Notes: generated by a model from the sequence alone, not told the origin. A DNA stretch of 64,000 nucleotides from Cystobacter fuscus (GCF_002305875.1 NZ_CP022098.1:5394001-5458000); one strand, 5' to 3'; counted from the stretch's first letter, positions 1-9,292 are shown. Program-made: numbers and translations.

Positions 1-340
1 GGGGTTGGATGTGGAGAGTGACGCTCAGCATCGGGGGCAGCGGTGGGTAATGGAGCCTGAGCATCATGTCCAACGCGGGCCATTTCGTGCGATACAATCC
101 AAGTCTCGTACTGTTCTCGTCGCGCTCCTCCTCCAGGGCTTTCCAGACGGACGGGCGGGAGTATTTGCGTCGTCGCTTGCCTTCAACGATGTCTGGCAAC
201 CATCCATCCGCATACCCCTCGAGAGCTTGGAAGAAGGAGTCGAGTTCGCGCTCCAATTCAGCTTGGTGGTCAAACGCGCTGTCGAAGGTGAACCAGAGGT
301 GATCCTCCGGTTTCAAGTCGTGCAGGCTCAGCACTTTCAT
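1..340 (-). CDS. Imm52-like immunity protein, N-terminal part (runs off window)
   Basis: The ORF opens with ATG at 340-338 and stays open to the window edge (113 codons). It is a clear paralog of the two full-length proteins at 2511-3848 and 45891-47231: all start MKVL and share the blocks 'ALEGYADGWLPDIVEGKRRR' and 'LGLYRTKWPALD'. Its ATG overlaps the stop of the upstream lipoprotein toxin in an ATGA arrangement, so translational coupling is likely. By position it should be the cognate antidote of that toxin. The N-terminal part resembles the Imm52 immunity family, recalled from memory rather than searched. The C-terminal three quarters lie outside the window. Confidence 0.75.
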   Translation of the reverse strand, partial: MKVLSLHDLKPEDHLWFTFDSAFDHQAELERELDSFFQALEGYADGWLPDIVEGKRRRKYSRPSVWKALEEERDENSTRLGLYRTKWPALDMMLRLHYPPLPPMLSVTLHIQP

Positions 341-2385
341 TGAACCAGTACCTCCACTCCCTTGATCCTCAGTTCGATGTCATCTATGGCTCTCTTCAAT
401 GCGTTGACATTTCTTGGTTTGAGATCGCCGCCTTCGTAGATGAGGCGAACTCGTTGGATCGGAACTTCACTGCCTTCGTGTAGAAGAGAGCGGAGAGAGG
501 GCCGACGGATGTCCAGCGTCTCTCCGTAATACCTCAGTGCATCCCTCGCGTCCGTGCTCATCTGCGCGTCCAACGCTTTTTCATCCAACAAAGCAAGATT
601 ACGGCTCTTGAAGCTGATGGTCTCCACGCGAGGGGAACGTCCGGAGAGCGGACCCTCCTCGATGATGAGGACGTCCACGAAGCGCAGGCCGCTGGTGGGT
701 TTCCACACGCCCACGTACCACTCGACGCGGGGCTTGTCGAAGTCCCCGAGAAAACGGCGCTGGGCCCGAGGCAGGGCCGCGTCGGCTCGCAACACCTCCG
801 CCATGGCGCGCTCGAACTTCAGGCCTCGGGTCACCAGCCCCCGCATCCGCTGGTAGCCCTCCCACTGGAGGGGTGGCTCGACGGCTCTTCCCCGCTTCGC
901 CTTCGTGCCCTGCTCGAGTTCCACGAGGCGCTCCTGGCCGTAGCGCACGTACTCGTTCCAGAGCGGATGGCTCTGCGCACCGGCCGGTGGGGCGTCGCGC
1001 AGGGCTGCCAGTTGCCTTCTCAGCATCGCCACATCCCCGGACAGCCGGGGCCCCGTGGACTCCAGTTCCCCCTGGAGCAGCTTGGTGTCCAGCACCTCCC
1101 GAGGCAACTCCACTACTTCATCCGCCAGGGCGGCGGCCTTTCCGGGCGCGGAGCCCTTCGCGAGGCCGCCCTTGGGTGGGGAGGAGCCCGGAGGCGCGCC
1201 CTGGGCCTGGGACAGCCAGGCTCGCGCCCCGGGCACGTTCCCCCGAGACTCCGCGAGGGCCAGGGCACCGGCTTCTCCCCCCTCCGCCACGAGGAGGGCG
1301 GCCTCCGGGTCCGCCTGGAGGTAGCGAGCCACGGCCTCCAGGCCGTCTGCTCCGAGTTGCTCGCGCAGGTGCCTGGCTGTTTGCCTCAACTCCTCCAGGC
1401 GTGGCTTGAGCGCACGCGCGCCTTTGCCCCCGGCGTACAGGGCCACCATCAAGGCCGCGGGTGTCAGCTCGCGCGCGGCCTGCTCGTACTCGCCCCGAGC
1501 GAGGGAAGACACGCCTTCGCCCGTGCCCGCCGCCAGGTAGTAGAAGCCCAGGGGCACCCCGAAGGTCAGCTCATCCAGGGTGCCCATCGCCACGTGGCGC
1601 GGGGAGAAGGCCTGCTCCACCAGCGCGTTCTCCACTTGCGTGAGGGCCCGCTGGTAGGGCGGGGGCAACTGCCGCTTGCGGGCGTCATACCCGCTGGACG
1701 CTCCCCACTGAAGCAGGGGAGTGGCGGACACGGCCTCCGTGAGGGCCTCGCGAGCACCTCGGGTCATGTCCTCGCGGGGGCGCGCGGGCCGGTCCGGAAA
1801 GTCCGACAGGGGCAGCCCTCGCCGCCGCAATTGCTCGCGCACGACGGCCATGTCCCCCAGCGTCGAGCCCAAGCGCTTGTCCAGCGCCAGCGTGTGCAAC
1901 ACCTGCTTCAAGTCCTGGTCGGAGGAGGAATGAAGAACGAAGAGGGCGAACACCTCGGCCAGTACGGAGCCGTCCTCTCGGACGCAGGTGGCGAGGAAGG
2001 AGGCGCGCTTGCGGTTGAGGAGCGCCGCCACGGGAGCGGACACGGGGCCCAAGGCACCGAGCCGGACGGCACTCCAGTCATCCAGCCCCTCCACCAGCCG
2101 GACCATGTCCACCCCGCGCTGCAATCGGACGAAGTCGGAGGGCGAGGTGCTCGCGAGCAGGGAGGCGAGGAGCGCTTCGGCCTCTCGGGACGTGCCGCCG
2201 CAACCGCCCTGGACGGCGAAGGGTTGGGCGTACGCGTCCAGGCCGCTCGTGGGACGTTCCTGGGGGCGGCCCGTGGCGCACCCCGCGAGAAGCATGAGCG
2301 TCGTCAGGGCCAGCAGTTCCAGGCCGAGGCCGGACGTCGTGACAAGCCTCGTTCCGGGAGCGCGCGATGGGGTTTTCGTCCGCAT
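337..2385 (-). CDS. SitA-like polymorphic lipoprotein toxin
   Basis: A 682-residue protein. The ATG at 2385 is preferred to an upstream in-frame start at 2421 because AAGAAGG lies 8 nt before it. The signal peptide ends in a lipobox (LLAGC, Cys36), so an outer-membrane or periplasmic lipoprotein is expected. The middle is helical with an Ala/Gly/Pro-rich linker. The last ~130 residues form a separate domain that begins 'DFDKPRVEWYVGVW', continues with the strands 'RFVDVLII' and 'ETISFKSR', and ends 'GVEVLVQ'. An Asp strand followed by an SxK strand recalls restriction-endonuclease-like toxins, but this is inference. Lipoprotein signal, C-terminal domain and an overlapping downstream immunity-like gene match the SitA toxins that Myxococcus passes to kin by outer-membrane exchange. 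Confidence 0.65.
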   Translation of the reverse strand: MRTKTPSRAPGTRLVTTSGLGLELLALTTLMLLAGCATGRPQERPTSGLDAYAQPFAVQGGCGGTSREAEALLASLLASTSPSDFVRLQRGVDMVRLVEGLDDWSAVRLGALGPVSAPVAALLNRKRASFLATCVREDGSVLAEVFALFVLHSSSDQDLKQVLHTLALDKRLGSTLGDMAVVREQLRRRGLPLSDFPDRPARPREDMTRGAREALTEAVSATPLLQWGASSGYDARKRQLPPPYQRALTQVENALVEQAFSPRHVAMGTLDELTFGVPLGFYYLAAGTGEGVSSLARGEYEQAARELTPAALMVALYAGGKGARALKPRLEELRQTARHLREQLGADGLEAVARYLQADPEAALLVAEGGEAGALALAESRGNVPGARAWLSQAQGAPPGSSPPKGGLAKGSAPGKAAALADEVVELPREVLDTKLLQGELESTGPRLSGDVAMLRRQLAALRDAPPAGAQSHPLWNEYVRYGQERLVELEQGTKAKRGRAVEPPLQWEGYQRMRGLVTRGLKFERAMAEVLRADAALPRAQRRFLGDFDKPRVEWYVGVWKPTSGLRFVDVLIIEEGPLSGRSPRVETISFKSRNLALLDEKALDAQMSTDARDALRYYGETLDIRRPSLRSLLHEGSEVPIQRVRLIYEGGDLKPRNVNALKRAIDDIELRIKGVEVLVQ

Positions 2386-2510
2386 GAGGGTTACCTTCTT
2401 GGCAAGCACAACCGCTCTCAATCAGTCAATAGCAGGGTTTTGCCGTTTGAAGCCATCCTTGCTGGGTTTGGGTGATTGGATACCTGTGCGCGCAGGAAGC
2501 CTGTGCAATC

Positions 2511-3848
2511 TCAAGAGCGGTGCCGCTCCGCGGAGCAGAAGAGGTGAGAGAGGGAGAAGTCGAGGAGGGACTGACGCGAGCGGAGATAGCGACGGGCGCG
2601 GATCATGGGCCACCAGACGCGCTGGCCCACACGAACCTGGGCCTCGCCGAGCTTCTGGCGAGGCAGCCATTGGCCGCCCAGGTGTTCGACGAGGACCTGG
2701 CCCAGGTAGGCGCCCACGGCTGGCACGACGTGCTCATCGAGGACATGACGCAGGCGTGTGTTGGGGAAGTCCTCGCGCCAGAAGTAGAAGTCGAGGTCGG
2801 TGAGAGACTCTGGAGTTTGTTTGAAGAGGGAGGGCACGTCGGAGTGCACCATGGCCACGAGGTGCTCGGCGAGGAGGCGGTAGGAGGAGAGGACGCGCTC
2901 GGGGTCGTCCACGTCCGGGGGAAGGGCGTCGGAGAGGGGGAGCCACTCATCGGGCTCGGGGGGCTGCCAGGCGTTGAACTCGGCGATTTTCCGTGGGCGC
3001 TCGTGGAAGGGGAAGCGGTCCACCACGCGGGAGAGGAGGGGGGCGAGGTCCGGGGGGAAGCGGGGCTGGACGGGGGCGAGCGTGGCGCTGCGCTCTTGCA
3101 GGGTGCGCAGCACGGTGGAGAAGTCCAGGTCCGGGCGGAGGTGGGCATGGGCACGGGCCTGGGCCTGGCGAGCCTCCTGACTGGTGAAGTCCGCGGCGGT
3201 GGGCCAGGTGACCAGGAGCACGGAGCCGTTGGGGAGTTCTTCCACCCGCCAGGCGGGGGTGGACAGCATGCGCTCGCGGCCGACGGCCTCCACCAGCTTT
3301 GGACCGAAGACGTTGAGCCAGCTCACCTCGTAGATTTTGTCGAAACCGTCTCGAATCGCCGTCTGCATATCGCGGCCGAAATTGGGCGCATCCGCGAGTC
3401 TCCTATCCGCAACGCTATGGGCTGAAGCATGGGAAACCGGGTAGCGCGAAGCCCATGCGCGCACCATCTCCACGAATTTCCGGCAGCGCTCCGTCTCCGT
3501 GAAGAAGGAAAGTGGTTCTACCTTGATCGCGACGTCCAGTTCTGGGGTCCTTGGTGGAAGCCAGAGCCAGAGGGACATGTCCAATGCGGGCCATTGCGTG
3601 CGGTAGAGTCCGATGGACGTGCTGTTTCCGTCGCGTTGCTCCTCCAGGGTCTTCCAGAAGGAGCGTCGGGAGTATTTGCGTTGCCGCTTGCCGCCGACGA
3701 CGTCAGGCATCCACCCATCGGCGTACTCCTCGAGCGCCTGAACGAAGGGCTCGAGTTCGCTCTCCAGTGCCCGCGAGTCGAAAGCACCTTTGAAATCCAG
3801 CCGGAGACTGTCCTCTTCTTTCAAGTCGCGAGGTTCCAGTACCTTCAT
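2511..3848 (-). CDS. Imm52-like immunity protein (orphan copy)
   Basis: A 445-residue soluble protein starting MKVLEPRDLK. The start at 3848 is set by alignment with the paralogs at 340 and 47231. The N-terminal half carries 'DGWMPDVVGGKRQRKYSRR' and 'IGLYRTQWPALD'. The C-terminal part carries 'LVEHLGGQWLPRQKLGEAQV' and a basic tail (RARRYLRSRQ). No signal peptide or membrane segment is seen, so cytoplasmic action is expected. Its ATG overlaps the stop of a toxin relic reduced to 69 codons (3845-4054), so it has lost its partner and may serve as a free-standing antidote. The next gene downstream is another toxin. Confidence 0.7.
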   Translation of the reverse strand: MKVLEPRDLKEEDSLRLDFKGAFDSRALESELEPFVQALEEYADGWMPDVVGGKRQRKYSRRSFWKTLEEQRDGNSTSIGLYRTQWPALDMSLWLWLPPRTPELDVAIKVEPLSFFTETERCRKFVEMVRAWASRYPVSHASAHSVADRRLADAPNFGRDMQTAIRDGFDKIYEVSWLNVFGPKLVEAVGRERMLSTPAWRVEELPNGSVLLVTWPTAADFTSQEARQAQARAHAHLRPDLDFSTVLRTLQERSATLAPVQPRFPPDLAPLLSRVVDRFPFHERPRKIAEFNAWQPPEPDEWLPLSDALPPDVDDPERVLSSYRLLAEHLVAMVHSDVPSLFKQTPESLTDLDFYFWREDFPNTRLRHVLDEHVVPAVGAYLGQVLVEHLGGQWLPRQKLGEAQVRVGQRVWWPMIRARRYLRSRQSLLDFSLSHLFCSAERHRS

Positions 3849-4054
3849 TGGAAGAACACCTCGCGAGGGGGGCGTCCGGAGAACGGCCCCTCCTCGAGGA
3901 TGAGGACGTCCACGAAGCGCAGGCTGCTGGTGGGTTCCCACACGCCCACGTACCACTCGACGCGCGGCTTGTCGAAGTCCCCCTCCCACTGGAGGGGCGG
4001 CTTGTCCGTTCTCTCCGCGATGGCGGCCTGATGGCTCGTGTCTGCTGAACCCAA
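3845..4054 (-). pseudogene. Toxin relic with two in-frame internal deletions
   Basis: A 69-codon open frame that can begin only at a weak TTG (4054). It retains 'PPLQWEG', jumps directly to 'DFDKPRVEWYVGVWEPTS' and 'RFVDVLILEEGPFSGRPPR', then jumps to 'EVFFQ' and the stop. Compared with the intact toxin at 337-2385, about 30 residues are missing before DFDKP and about 80 after GRPPR. The extreme C-terminus and the ATGA overlap with the immunity gene survive. This is what remains of a toxin gene after deletion; the SxK-containing strand is gone, so no toxic activity is expected. Confidence 0.7.
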
Positions 4055-4136
4055 CAGGGCTTGTTACATCTATTGACTCCGGAGGTCAAATGGACTTGCC
4101 TGGGAGCCGGAGTCCGGACTCCAGGAGGGCGAATAC

Positions 4137-4664
4137 ATGGTGGCCGAAGAAAACAAGAGGGGGACGCGAAGGGGGGAGTTCCAACTCGGGCGTCACTGGG
4201 ATCAAGTGGGGCCCGAGTTCGGCCGCCTACAGGAGGCCCGTCATGTGCGTGGGGCGCGGAGTGGACTGTCACAGGGGATGGGACGAGCGGGGACGTCGAT
4301 CACGGGACGGGGACTGACCATCGCGACCCTGATTCTGCTCTCGCTGGGCGTGGGTTTCTGGCTACGGGGGGTCGGCGAGGTGACGCGCCAGGATGTCCAT
4401 ATGCCCATAGAGGGATGGAGCAATAGAGAGGGGCAGGGGACGGCGCCCATTGCGTATCCCCTGCCCAAGAAGCCCTTGCCGAACCAATCAACGGTGCCCT
4501 GCAATTCCAAACTGGCCGAGTTGGAGATCAATGGCGGGTGTTGGATGGAACTGGCTCGGCGGCCGCCCTGCATCGAGGAGAATCAGGCCGAGTACCAGGG
4601 CAAGTGTTACTACCCGGTCGCAAAGAAGGAGGAAGCGCGACCGCCGCAATCCGTCAATCCATGA
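4137..4664 (+). CDS. Single-span membrane protein with kinase-tail Cys domain
   Basis: A 175-residue protein with a strong ribosome site (AGGAGGG, 7 nt before the ATG at 4137). A basic N-terminal region of about 58 residues is followed by one membrane helix ('LTIATLILLSLGVGFWLRG', ~59-77), a Pro-rich stretch (PLPKKPLPNQ) and a C-terminal domain with four cysteines (PC..., GGCW, PPC, GKCYYPV). This tail is familiar as the extracytoplasmic C-terminus of many myxobacterial Ser/Thr protein kinases (recalled knowledge). No kinase domain is present, so the gene is either a free-standing version of the tail or a truncated kinase. The good ribosome site favours a real gene. Confidence 0.6.
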   Translation: MVAEENKRGTRRGEFQLGRHWDQVGPEFGRLQEARHVRGARSGLSQGMGRAGTSITGRGLTIATLILLSLGVGFWLRGVGEVTRQDVHMPIEGWSNREGQGTAPIAYPLPKKPLPNQSTVPCNSKLAELEINGGCWMELARRPPCIEENQAEYQGKCYYPVAKKEEARPPQSVNP

Positions 4665-4825
4665 TCGTCTGGCGTTCGAACGGATGCTCGATTGAGCGGG
4701 TAATCCAGCGCTCACCGTCCCGCTCCTGGGCGTCCTGGTAGGGAAGCGCTTTTCGCGCTCCACGCCTCACGCCAAGGGCCTGGCGCCCACTTTGATGAAG
4801 GCTGCACGGACAGGAGGGTCGCCCC

Positions 4826-6727
4826 ATGCGGCAGCGCATCGCTGATTACGCCTTGCTGGGCGACTGCCACTCGGCGGCGCTCGTGGGCCGGGATGGCTCC
4901 ATCGACTGGGCTTGCTTTCCCCGGTTCGACTCGGCCTCGGTGTTCTGCCGCGTCCTGGACGTACGCCGGGGCGGCTCCTTCCGGGTAGGCCCCGAGGGCG
5001 ACTTCCCCTCGAGCCGCCGCTACCTCGACGACACCAACGTGCTCGTCACCACCTTCACCACTCCCACCGGGGTGTTGGAGGTGACGGACTGCATGCCCGT
5101 GCGCACCCGGGGTCCCCAGGGCGCCCGCATGGGCTCCAGGCACTCGCTGCTCCGGCGGCTGCGCTGCACCGCGGGCGAGGTGGAGTCACGGGTCGTGGTC
5201 GCCCCCCGCTTCGAATACGGGGCCTTCGTGCCCCGCATCCGCCTCACCTCGCCCCGGACGGCCGAGCTGGTGGGCGGCGCGGACGCGCTGTGGGTGACGG
5301 CCACCCGGCCGCTCATCGCGCACGAGGATTCCCTGCGTGCGCGTTGGCACCTGCGCGCCGGGGACGAGGCCTGGGTGGAAGTGGCCTGGACGCCCTCGCT
5401 CATCGAGCGCACGCCCGATGAGATGCCGGACCTCGCGGCACTGCGCGGACGGTTGGAGGACACGGTGGCCTTCTGGCGCGAGTGGATCTCCCACTGCGCC
5501 TACGAGGGCGACTACGCGCGCGCGGTGCGCCGCTCGGCCCTGGTGCTCAAGGCGCTCTCGTATGCGCCCTCGGGCGCCATCGTGGCCGCCCCCACCACGT
5601 CCCTGCCCGAGGAGCCGGGCGGTGTGCGCAACTGGGACTACCGCTACACCTGGCTGCGGGACACGACGCTCACGCTCATCTCCCTGATGCTGCTGGGCTA
5701 CCAGGCGGAGACGCTCGCCTTCCAGCGCTGGTTGGCGCGCACCAGCGCGGGCCGGCCCGAGGACGTTCAAATCATGTACAGCATCCGTGGCCACCGGTTG
5801 CTGCCCGAGGTGGAGCTGCCCCATCTGGATGGGCACCAGGGCTCGCGGCCGGTGCGCATCGGCAACGGAGCGGTGAAGCAGCTCCAGCTCGACGTCTTCG
5901 GGGAGTTGCTGGAGGGCTCGTGGCTCTTCTCGAAGATGGGCGGGAGCCTGACCCCGGGGCACTGGGACTTCCTGCGCGGGCTGGTGGAGGAGGTGTGCGG
6001 GCGTTGGCGTCAGCCGGACCAGGGACTCTGGGAGGTTCGCGACGAGCCCCGGCACTTCCTCCACTCGAAGCTGCTGTGCTGGGTGGCGCTGGACCGGGCC
6101 CTGCGCATCGCGCGGGCGCGGCGGTTTCCCGCTCCGGTGGGGCGATGGTCGCGCGAGCGCGCGCTGCTTCGCGAGTACCTGCTGCGTGAGGGCTCGTGCC
6201 TCGGGTGGTTCTCCCAGGCGGTGGGCTCTCAGCGGGCGGATGCCTCGGTGTTGCAGCTTCCCGCGCTGGGCTTCCTGCCTTCGGGCCACCCCCTGGTGAT
6301 GCGCACGGTGGCGGTGGTGCGCGAGCAGTTGGAGAAGGGCCGGCTCCTCTTCCGCTACCACGTGCCGGATGGCCTGAGCGGAGGGGAGGGCACCTTCCTG
6401 CTGTGCTCCTTCTGGATGCACGACGTGCTGGTGCACTCGGGGAGGGCGGAGGAGGCGGAGGAGCTGCTGCGCTACCTGCTGAGCCTGGCCAACGACGTGG
6501 GCCTCTACGCGGAGGAGTCCGTTCCGGACACGGGAGAGGCGAGGGGCAACTTCCCCCAGGCCTTCACGCACATGGCGCTGGTGGCCTCGTGCGCGCAGCT
6601 CTCCGCGGGGAGGCGCTTCCATCTCCCCAGGCCTGGCGCGTATGACTACGCGGACTTCGCGCTCACCTACCACCTCGGCCGCCGCTCCATGTTCATGTCC
6701 CACTTCGCGTGGGAGGCGGCGCACTGA
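4826..6727 (+). CDS. Glycoside hydrolase family 15 protein
   Basis: A 633-residue protein of about the usual length for bacterial GH15 glucoamylase/trehalase-type enzymes. The N-terminal domain opens 'IADYALLGDCHSAALVGRDG', then 'IDWACFPRFDSASVF', the standard GH15 N-terminal signature. The catalytic (alpha/alpha)6 domain has 'VRNWDYRYTWLRDTTLTL' (~270-287) and 'GLWEVRDEPRHFLHSK' (~400-415), the regions that hold the catalytic acids in this family. There is no signal peptide, so it should be cytoplasmic and act on alpha-glucosidic storage sugars such as trehalose or maltodextrins; the substrate cannot be told from sequence. AGGAGG precedes the ATG. Confidence 0.9.
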   Translation: MRQRIADYALLGDCHSAALVGRDGSIDWACFPRFDSASVFCRVLDVRRGGSFRVGPEGDFPSSRRYLDDTNVLVTTFTTPTGVLEVTDCMPVRTRGPQGARMGSRHSLLRRLRCTAGEVESRVVVAPRFEYGAFVPRIRLTSPRTAELVGGADALWVTATRPLIAHEDSLRARWHLRAGDEAWVEVAWTPSLIERTPDEMPDLAALRGRLEDTVAFWREWISHCAYEGDYARAVRRSALVLKALSYAPSGAIVAAPTTSLPEEPGGVRNWDYRYTWLRDTTLTLISLMLLGYQAETLAFQRWLARTSAGRPEDVQIMYSIRGHRLLPEVELPHLDGHQGSRPVRIGNGAVKQLQLDVFGELLEGSWLFSKMGGSLTPGHWDFLRGLVEEVCGRWRQPDQGLWEVRDEPRHFLHSKLLCWVALDRALRIARARRFPAPVGRWSRERALLREYLLREGSCLGWFSQAVGSQRADASVLQLPALGFLPSGHPLVMRTVAVVREQLEKGRLLFRYHVPDGLSGGEGTFLLCSFWMHDVLVHSGRAEEAEELLRYLLSLANDVGLYAEESVPDTGEARGNFPQAFTHMALVASCAQLSAGRRFHLPRPGAYDYADFALTYHLGRRSMFMSHFAWEAAH

Positions 6728-6837
6728 GGGGAGGGGTCCCTCGAGGGTCATCCGGACGGGGGCACGGCTTCCCGTCCGTCCACTTCTTTCCGGGTGCTCG
6801 CCTTGCAACGTCCGCGCCCGCCAGGCATCCAATCCCC

Positions 6838-8406
6838 ATGCTTCAGTTCACCTCTCGTTTCATCGACTCGACTCCTGGAGATCCGCAAACCGATCGGCGG
6901 CCGCGTCAGGTGCACGGCGCCCTGTGGTCGAAGGTGCAGCCCACGCCGGTATCGGCCCCGCGGCTCGTGGCCTGGTCCCCCGAGGTGGCGGCCCTGCTGG
7001 GACTGGACGAGGCGACGCTGCGCTCCGAGGAGGCCGTGCGCGTGCTCTCGGGCAATGGGTTGTGGCCGGGCATGGTGCCTTACGCGGCCAACTACGGCGG
7101 GCATCAGTTCGGTCAATGGGCGGGGCAGTTGGGTGACGGACGCGCCATTGGCCTGGGCGAGCTGCAAGGCCCCGAGGGCACGCGCTACGAGTTGCAGCTC
7201 AAGGGCGCGGGGCCCACGCCGTACTCCCGCCGGGGAGACGGGCGGGCGGTGCTGCGCTCCTCCATCCGGGAATTCCTGTGCAGCGAGGCCATGCACCACC
7301 TGGGGGTGCCCACCACGCGAGCCCTGTCGCTGGTGGCCACGGGGGACGCGGTCATCCGGGACATGTTCTACGACGGCAATCCCGAGGCCGAGCCCGGGGC
7401 CATCGTCTGCCGGGTGGCGCCCACCTTCCTGCGCTTCGGCAACTTCGAGCTGTGCGCGAGCCGGGGGGACGTGGGGCTGCTGAAGGCCCTGGCGGACTAC
7501 ACGCTGAAGAACTTCTATCCGGAGCTCGGCGCGCCGTCGAAGGACACGTATGCCGCCTTCTTCCTGGAGGTGGCGCGCCGCACCGCGCGGCTCATCGCGC
7601 ATTGGCAGGCGGTGGGGTTCGTCCACGGCGTGATGAACACCGACAACATGTCCATCCTCGGGCTCACCATCGACTACGGCCCCTATGGCTGGGTCGACGA
7701 CTTCAATCCCGGGTGGACGCCCAACACCACCGACGCCCAGCAGCGTCGCTACCGCTTCGGCAACCAGCCGGGCATCGGCCTGTGGAATGTCGAGCGGCTG
7801 GGGATCGCGCTGCTGCCGATCCTCGACGAGGAGGAGGCGCTGGTGGAGGCGGGGATGCTCGAGTACGAGCGCGTCTTCCAGGCCGAGCTGGAGCGGCGCT
7901 TCGCGATGAAGCTCGGGCTGCCCTCGCTCGCCCAGGAGGGAGACCTCGAGCTGGTGCAGGGCTGCTTCTCGTGGCTCGCCGCGCAGGAGACGGACATGAC
8001 GATCTTCTTCCGGGGGCTGTCGCGGGTGGTGATGGCACCGGAGGCTCCGAGCGAGTGGCCCGCGGTGCTGCGCGAGGCCTTCTACGGGAAGGTGCCCGAC
8101 GAGCATGTGGCCCGGGGCCTGGAGTGGCTGACGGCCTGGTGGCGGCGCACCCGGCGCGAGGACGTGGCGCCCTCCGAGCTGGCGCGGCGCATGGACGCGG
8201 TGAATCCGAAGTACGTGTTGCGCAACTGGCTGGCCCAGGAGGCCATCGACGCGGCGCACGCGGGCGATGACTCGAAGGTGCACACGCTGCTGGAGGTGAT
8301 GCGGCGGCCCTTCGAGGAGCAGCCGGGCCGCGAGGCGTACGCGGGCCGGCGGCCGGAGTGGGCACGTTCGAAGCCCGGGTGCTCGGCGCTCTCGTGCAGC
8401 TCTTGA
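6838..8406 (+). CDS. selO: Protein adenylyltransferase SelO (Cys form)
   Basis: A 522-residue pseudokinase-fold enzyme that transfers AMP from ATP to Ser/Thr/Tyr of redox proteins. Family hallmarks are 'YAANYGGHQFGQWAGQLGDG', 'LQLKGAGPTPYSRRGDGRAV', the metal-binding 'GVMNTDNMS' and 'DYGPYGWVDDF'. The C-terminus ends GCSALSCSS. Human SelO has selenocysteine three residues from the end; here that codon is TGC, so the protein is not a selenoprotein even though a tRNA-Sec gene lies in this window. The ATG at 6838 is chosen because the family starts just before the conserved N-terminal region. Confidence 0.93.
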   Translation: MLQFTSRFIDSTPGDPQTDRRPRQVHGALWSKVQPTPVSAPRLVAWSPEVAALLGLDEATLRSEEAVRVLSGNGLWPGMVPYAANYGGHQFGQWAGQLGDGRAIGLGELQGPEGTRYELQLKGAGPTPYSRRGDGRAVLRSSIREFLCSEAMHHLGVPTTRALSLVATGDAVIRDMFYDGNPEAEPGAIVCRVAPTFLRFGNFELCASRGDVGLLKALADYTLKNFYPELGAPSKDTYAAFFLEVARRTARLIAHWQAVGFVHGVMNTDNMSILGLTIDYGPYGWVDDFNPGWTPNTTDAQQRRYRFGNQPGIGLWNVERLGIALLPILDEEEALVEAGMLEYERVFQAELERRFAMKLGLPSLAQEGDLELVQGCFSWLAAQETDMTIFFRGLSRVVMAPEAPSEWPAVLREAFYGKVPDEHVARGLEWLTAWWRRTRREDVAPSELARRMDAVNPKYVLRNWLAQEAIDAAHAGDDSKVHTLLEVMRRPFEEQPGREAYAGRRPEWARSKPGCSALSCSS

Positions 8407-8414
8407 GGGCGCGT

Positions 8415-8440
8415 CCCGGGGCGGGCTACTTCGCCCCGGG
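8415..8440. terminator. Hairpin between convergent genes
   Basis: A 9-bp perfect stem (CCCGGGGCG paired with CGCCCCGGG) with an 8-nt loop lies between the end of selO and the convergent SnoaL-like gene, overlapping that gene's last codons. There is no T-run, so intrinsic termination would be weak. Confidence 0.35.
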
Positions 8441-9094
8441 GGCGTGCACCGGGCAGCCGGTGGCGATCTGCCGGAGGAACTGGCTGTTGTCGTAGTAGTG
8501 CTCGACCTCGAGCATCCGGAGATCCTCGGATACGCGCGCCACGCTCATGCCGAAGATCTCCACGCGCTGCCCGGTGGGCGCCTGTCCCTTGTAGGGGCCC
8601 GTGAAGTTGCCCCAGTGGCGCCACTTGAAGCTCACCGCCGGCGGCGGCGAGTACACCTCGAGCACCTCCCAGAAGAAGCCCTCGGGGAAGGCGGTGTGGA
8701 AGACGTCGTGCGACGAGTCGAACGTCTCCGCGCTGGCCTTGTAGTACTGCGTGTCACCGAGGAAGACGTTGTAGCTGCCGCGCGCGGCGATGTCGTCGGC
8801 GCTGGCCCACGAGCCTCCGTTGACGTTGGTGCGGAACCGGTCGCGCACGACCGACACCCACTGCGCGGGATCGGCCTTGTGCGAGACCTCCATCTCGAAC
8901 ACGCGCACGAGGTTCTCCACCACCATCTCCAGGGAGCCCGTGGGGAACTGGCGCGTGCGCTCCTTGTGCACGGTGATGTTCGTCAGGTGGTAGTCCGGGC
9001 GCCCGTGGCGCCACTTCACGCCTTCATCGTTCTCGACGACAGCGTCTCGTCCCTGCAACCAGAGCGGTTCCGTGGCCGGCTTGGCGATGCTCAT
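8426..9094 (-). CDS. SnoaL-like (NTF2-fold) / pathogen-related protein
   Basis: A 222-residue soluble protein without signal peptide; AGGAG lies 5 nt before the ATG. The sequence 'WRHGRPDYHLTNITVHKERT' followed by 'GSLEMVVENLVRVFEMEV', and later 'PPAVSFKWRHWGNFTGPYKG', matches bacterial and plant 'pathogen-related' proteins of the NTF2/SnoaL cone fold. The biochemical function of this group is not established. The gene converges on selO and diverges from the halogenase-like gene at 9293; the 198-bp divergent spacer should contain both promoters, but I see no clear boxes. Confidence 0.6.
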   Translation of the reverse strand: MSIAKPATEPLWLQGRDAVVENDEGVKWRHGRPDYHLTNITVHKERTRQFPTGSLEMVVENLVRVFEMEVSHKADPAQWVSVVRDRFRTNVNGGSWASADDIAARGSYNVFLGDTQYYKASAETFDSSHDVFHTAFPEGFFWEVLEVYSPPPAVSFKWRHWGNFTGPYKGQAPTGQRVEIFGMSVARVSEDLRMLEVEHYYDNSQFLRQIATGCPVHAPGAK

Positions 9095-9292
9095 GACGTC
9101 TCCTGGGGGATGGGGGGCTCTTCGAGCCGGCTTTCACTGTAACAGCGACCCGCACGTGCCGTGTCCTCCACCCGCTGGAACTTCTGAAGGGGCTGATGCG
9201 CGTCACCGGTGCTTGTGACTGCACGGCGCCCGGGGGCTTCCGGTAAGGTCGTGCCCCCATCGGACGAACCGCCACGGGCGGGGGGACACGCA

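Noticed and set aside
5-343. Plus-strand open frame at the left edge
   Set aside because: The minus strand encodes the start of an immunity paralog with conserved blocks, so the plus frame is a shadow.
8380-8406. SelO as a selenoprotein
   Set aside because: The C-terminal Sec position is encoded by TGC, followed by AGC TCT and a normal stop.
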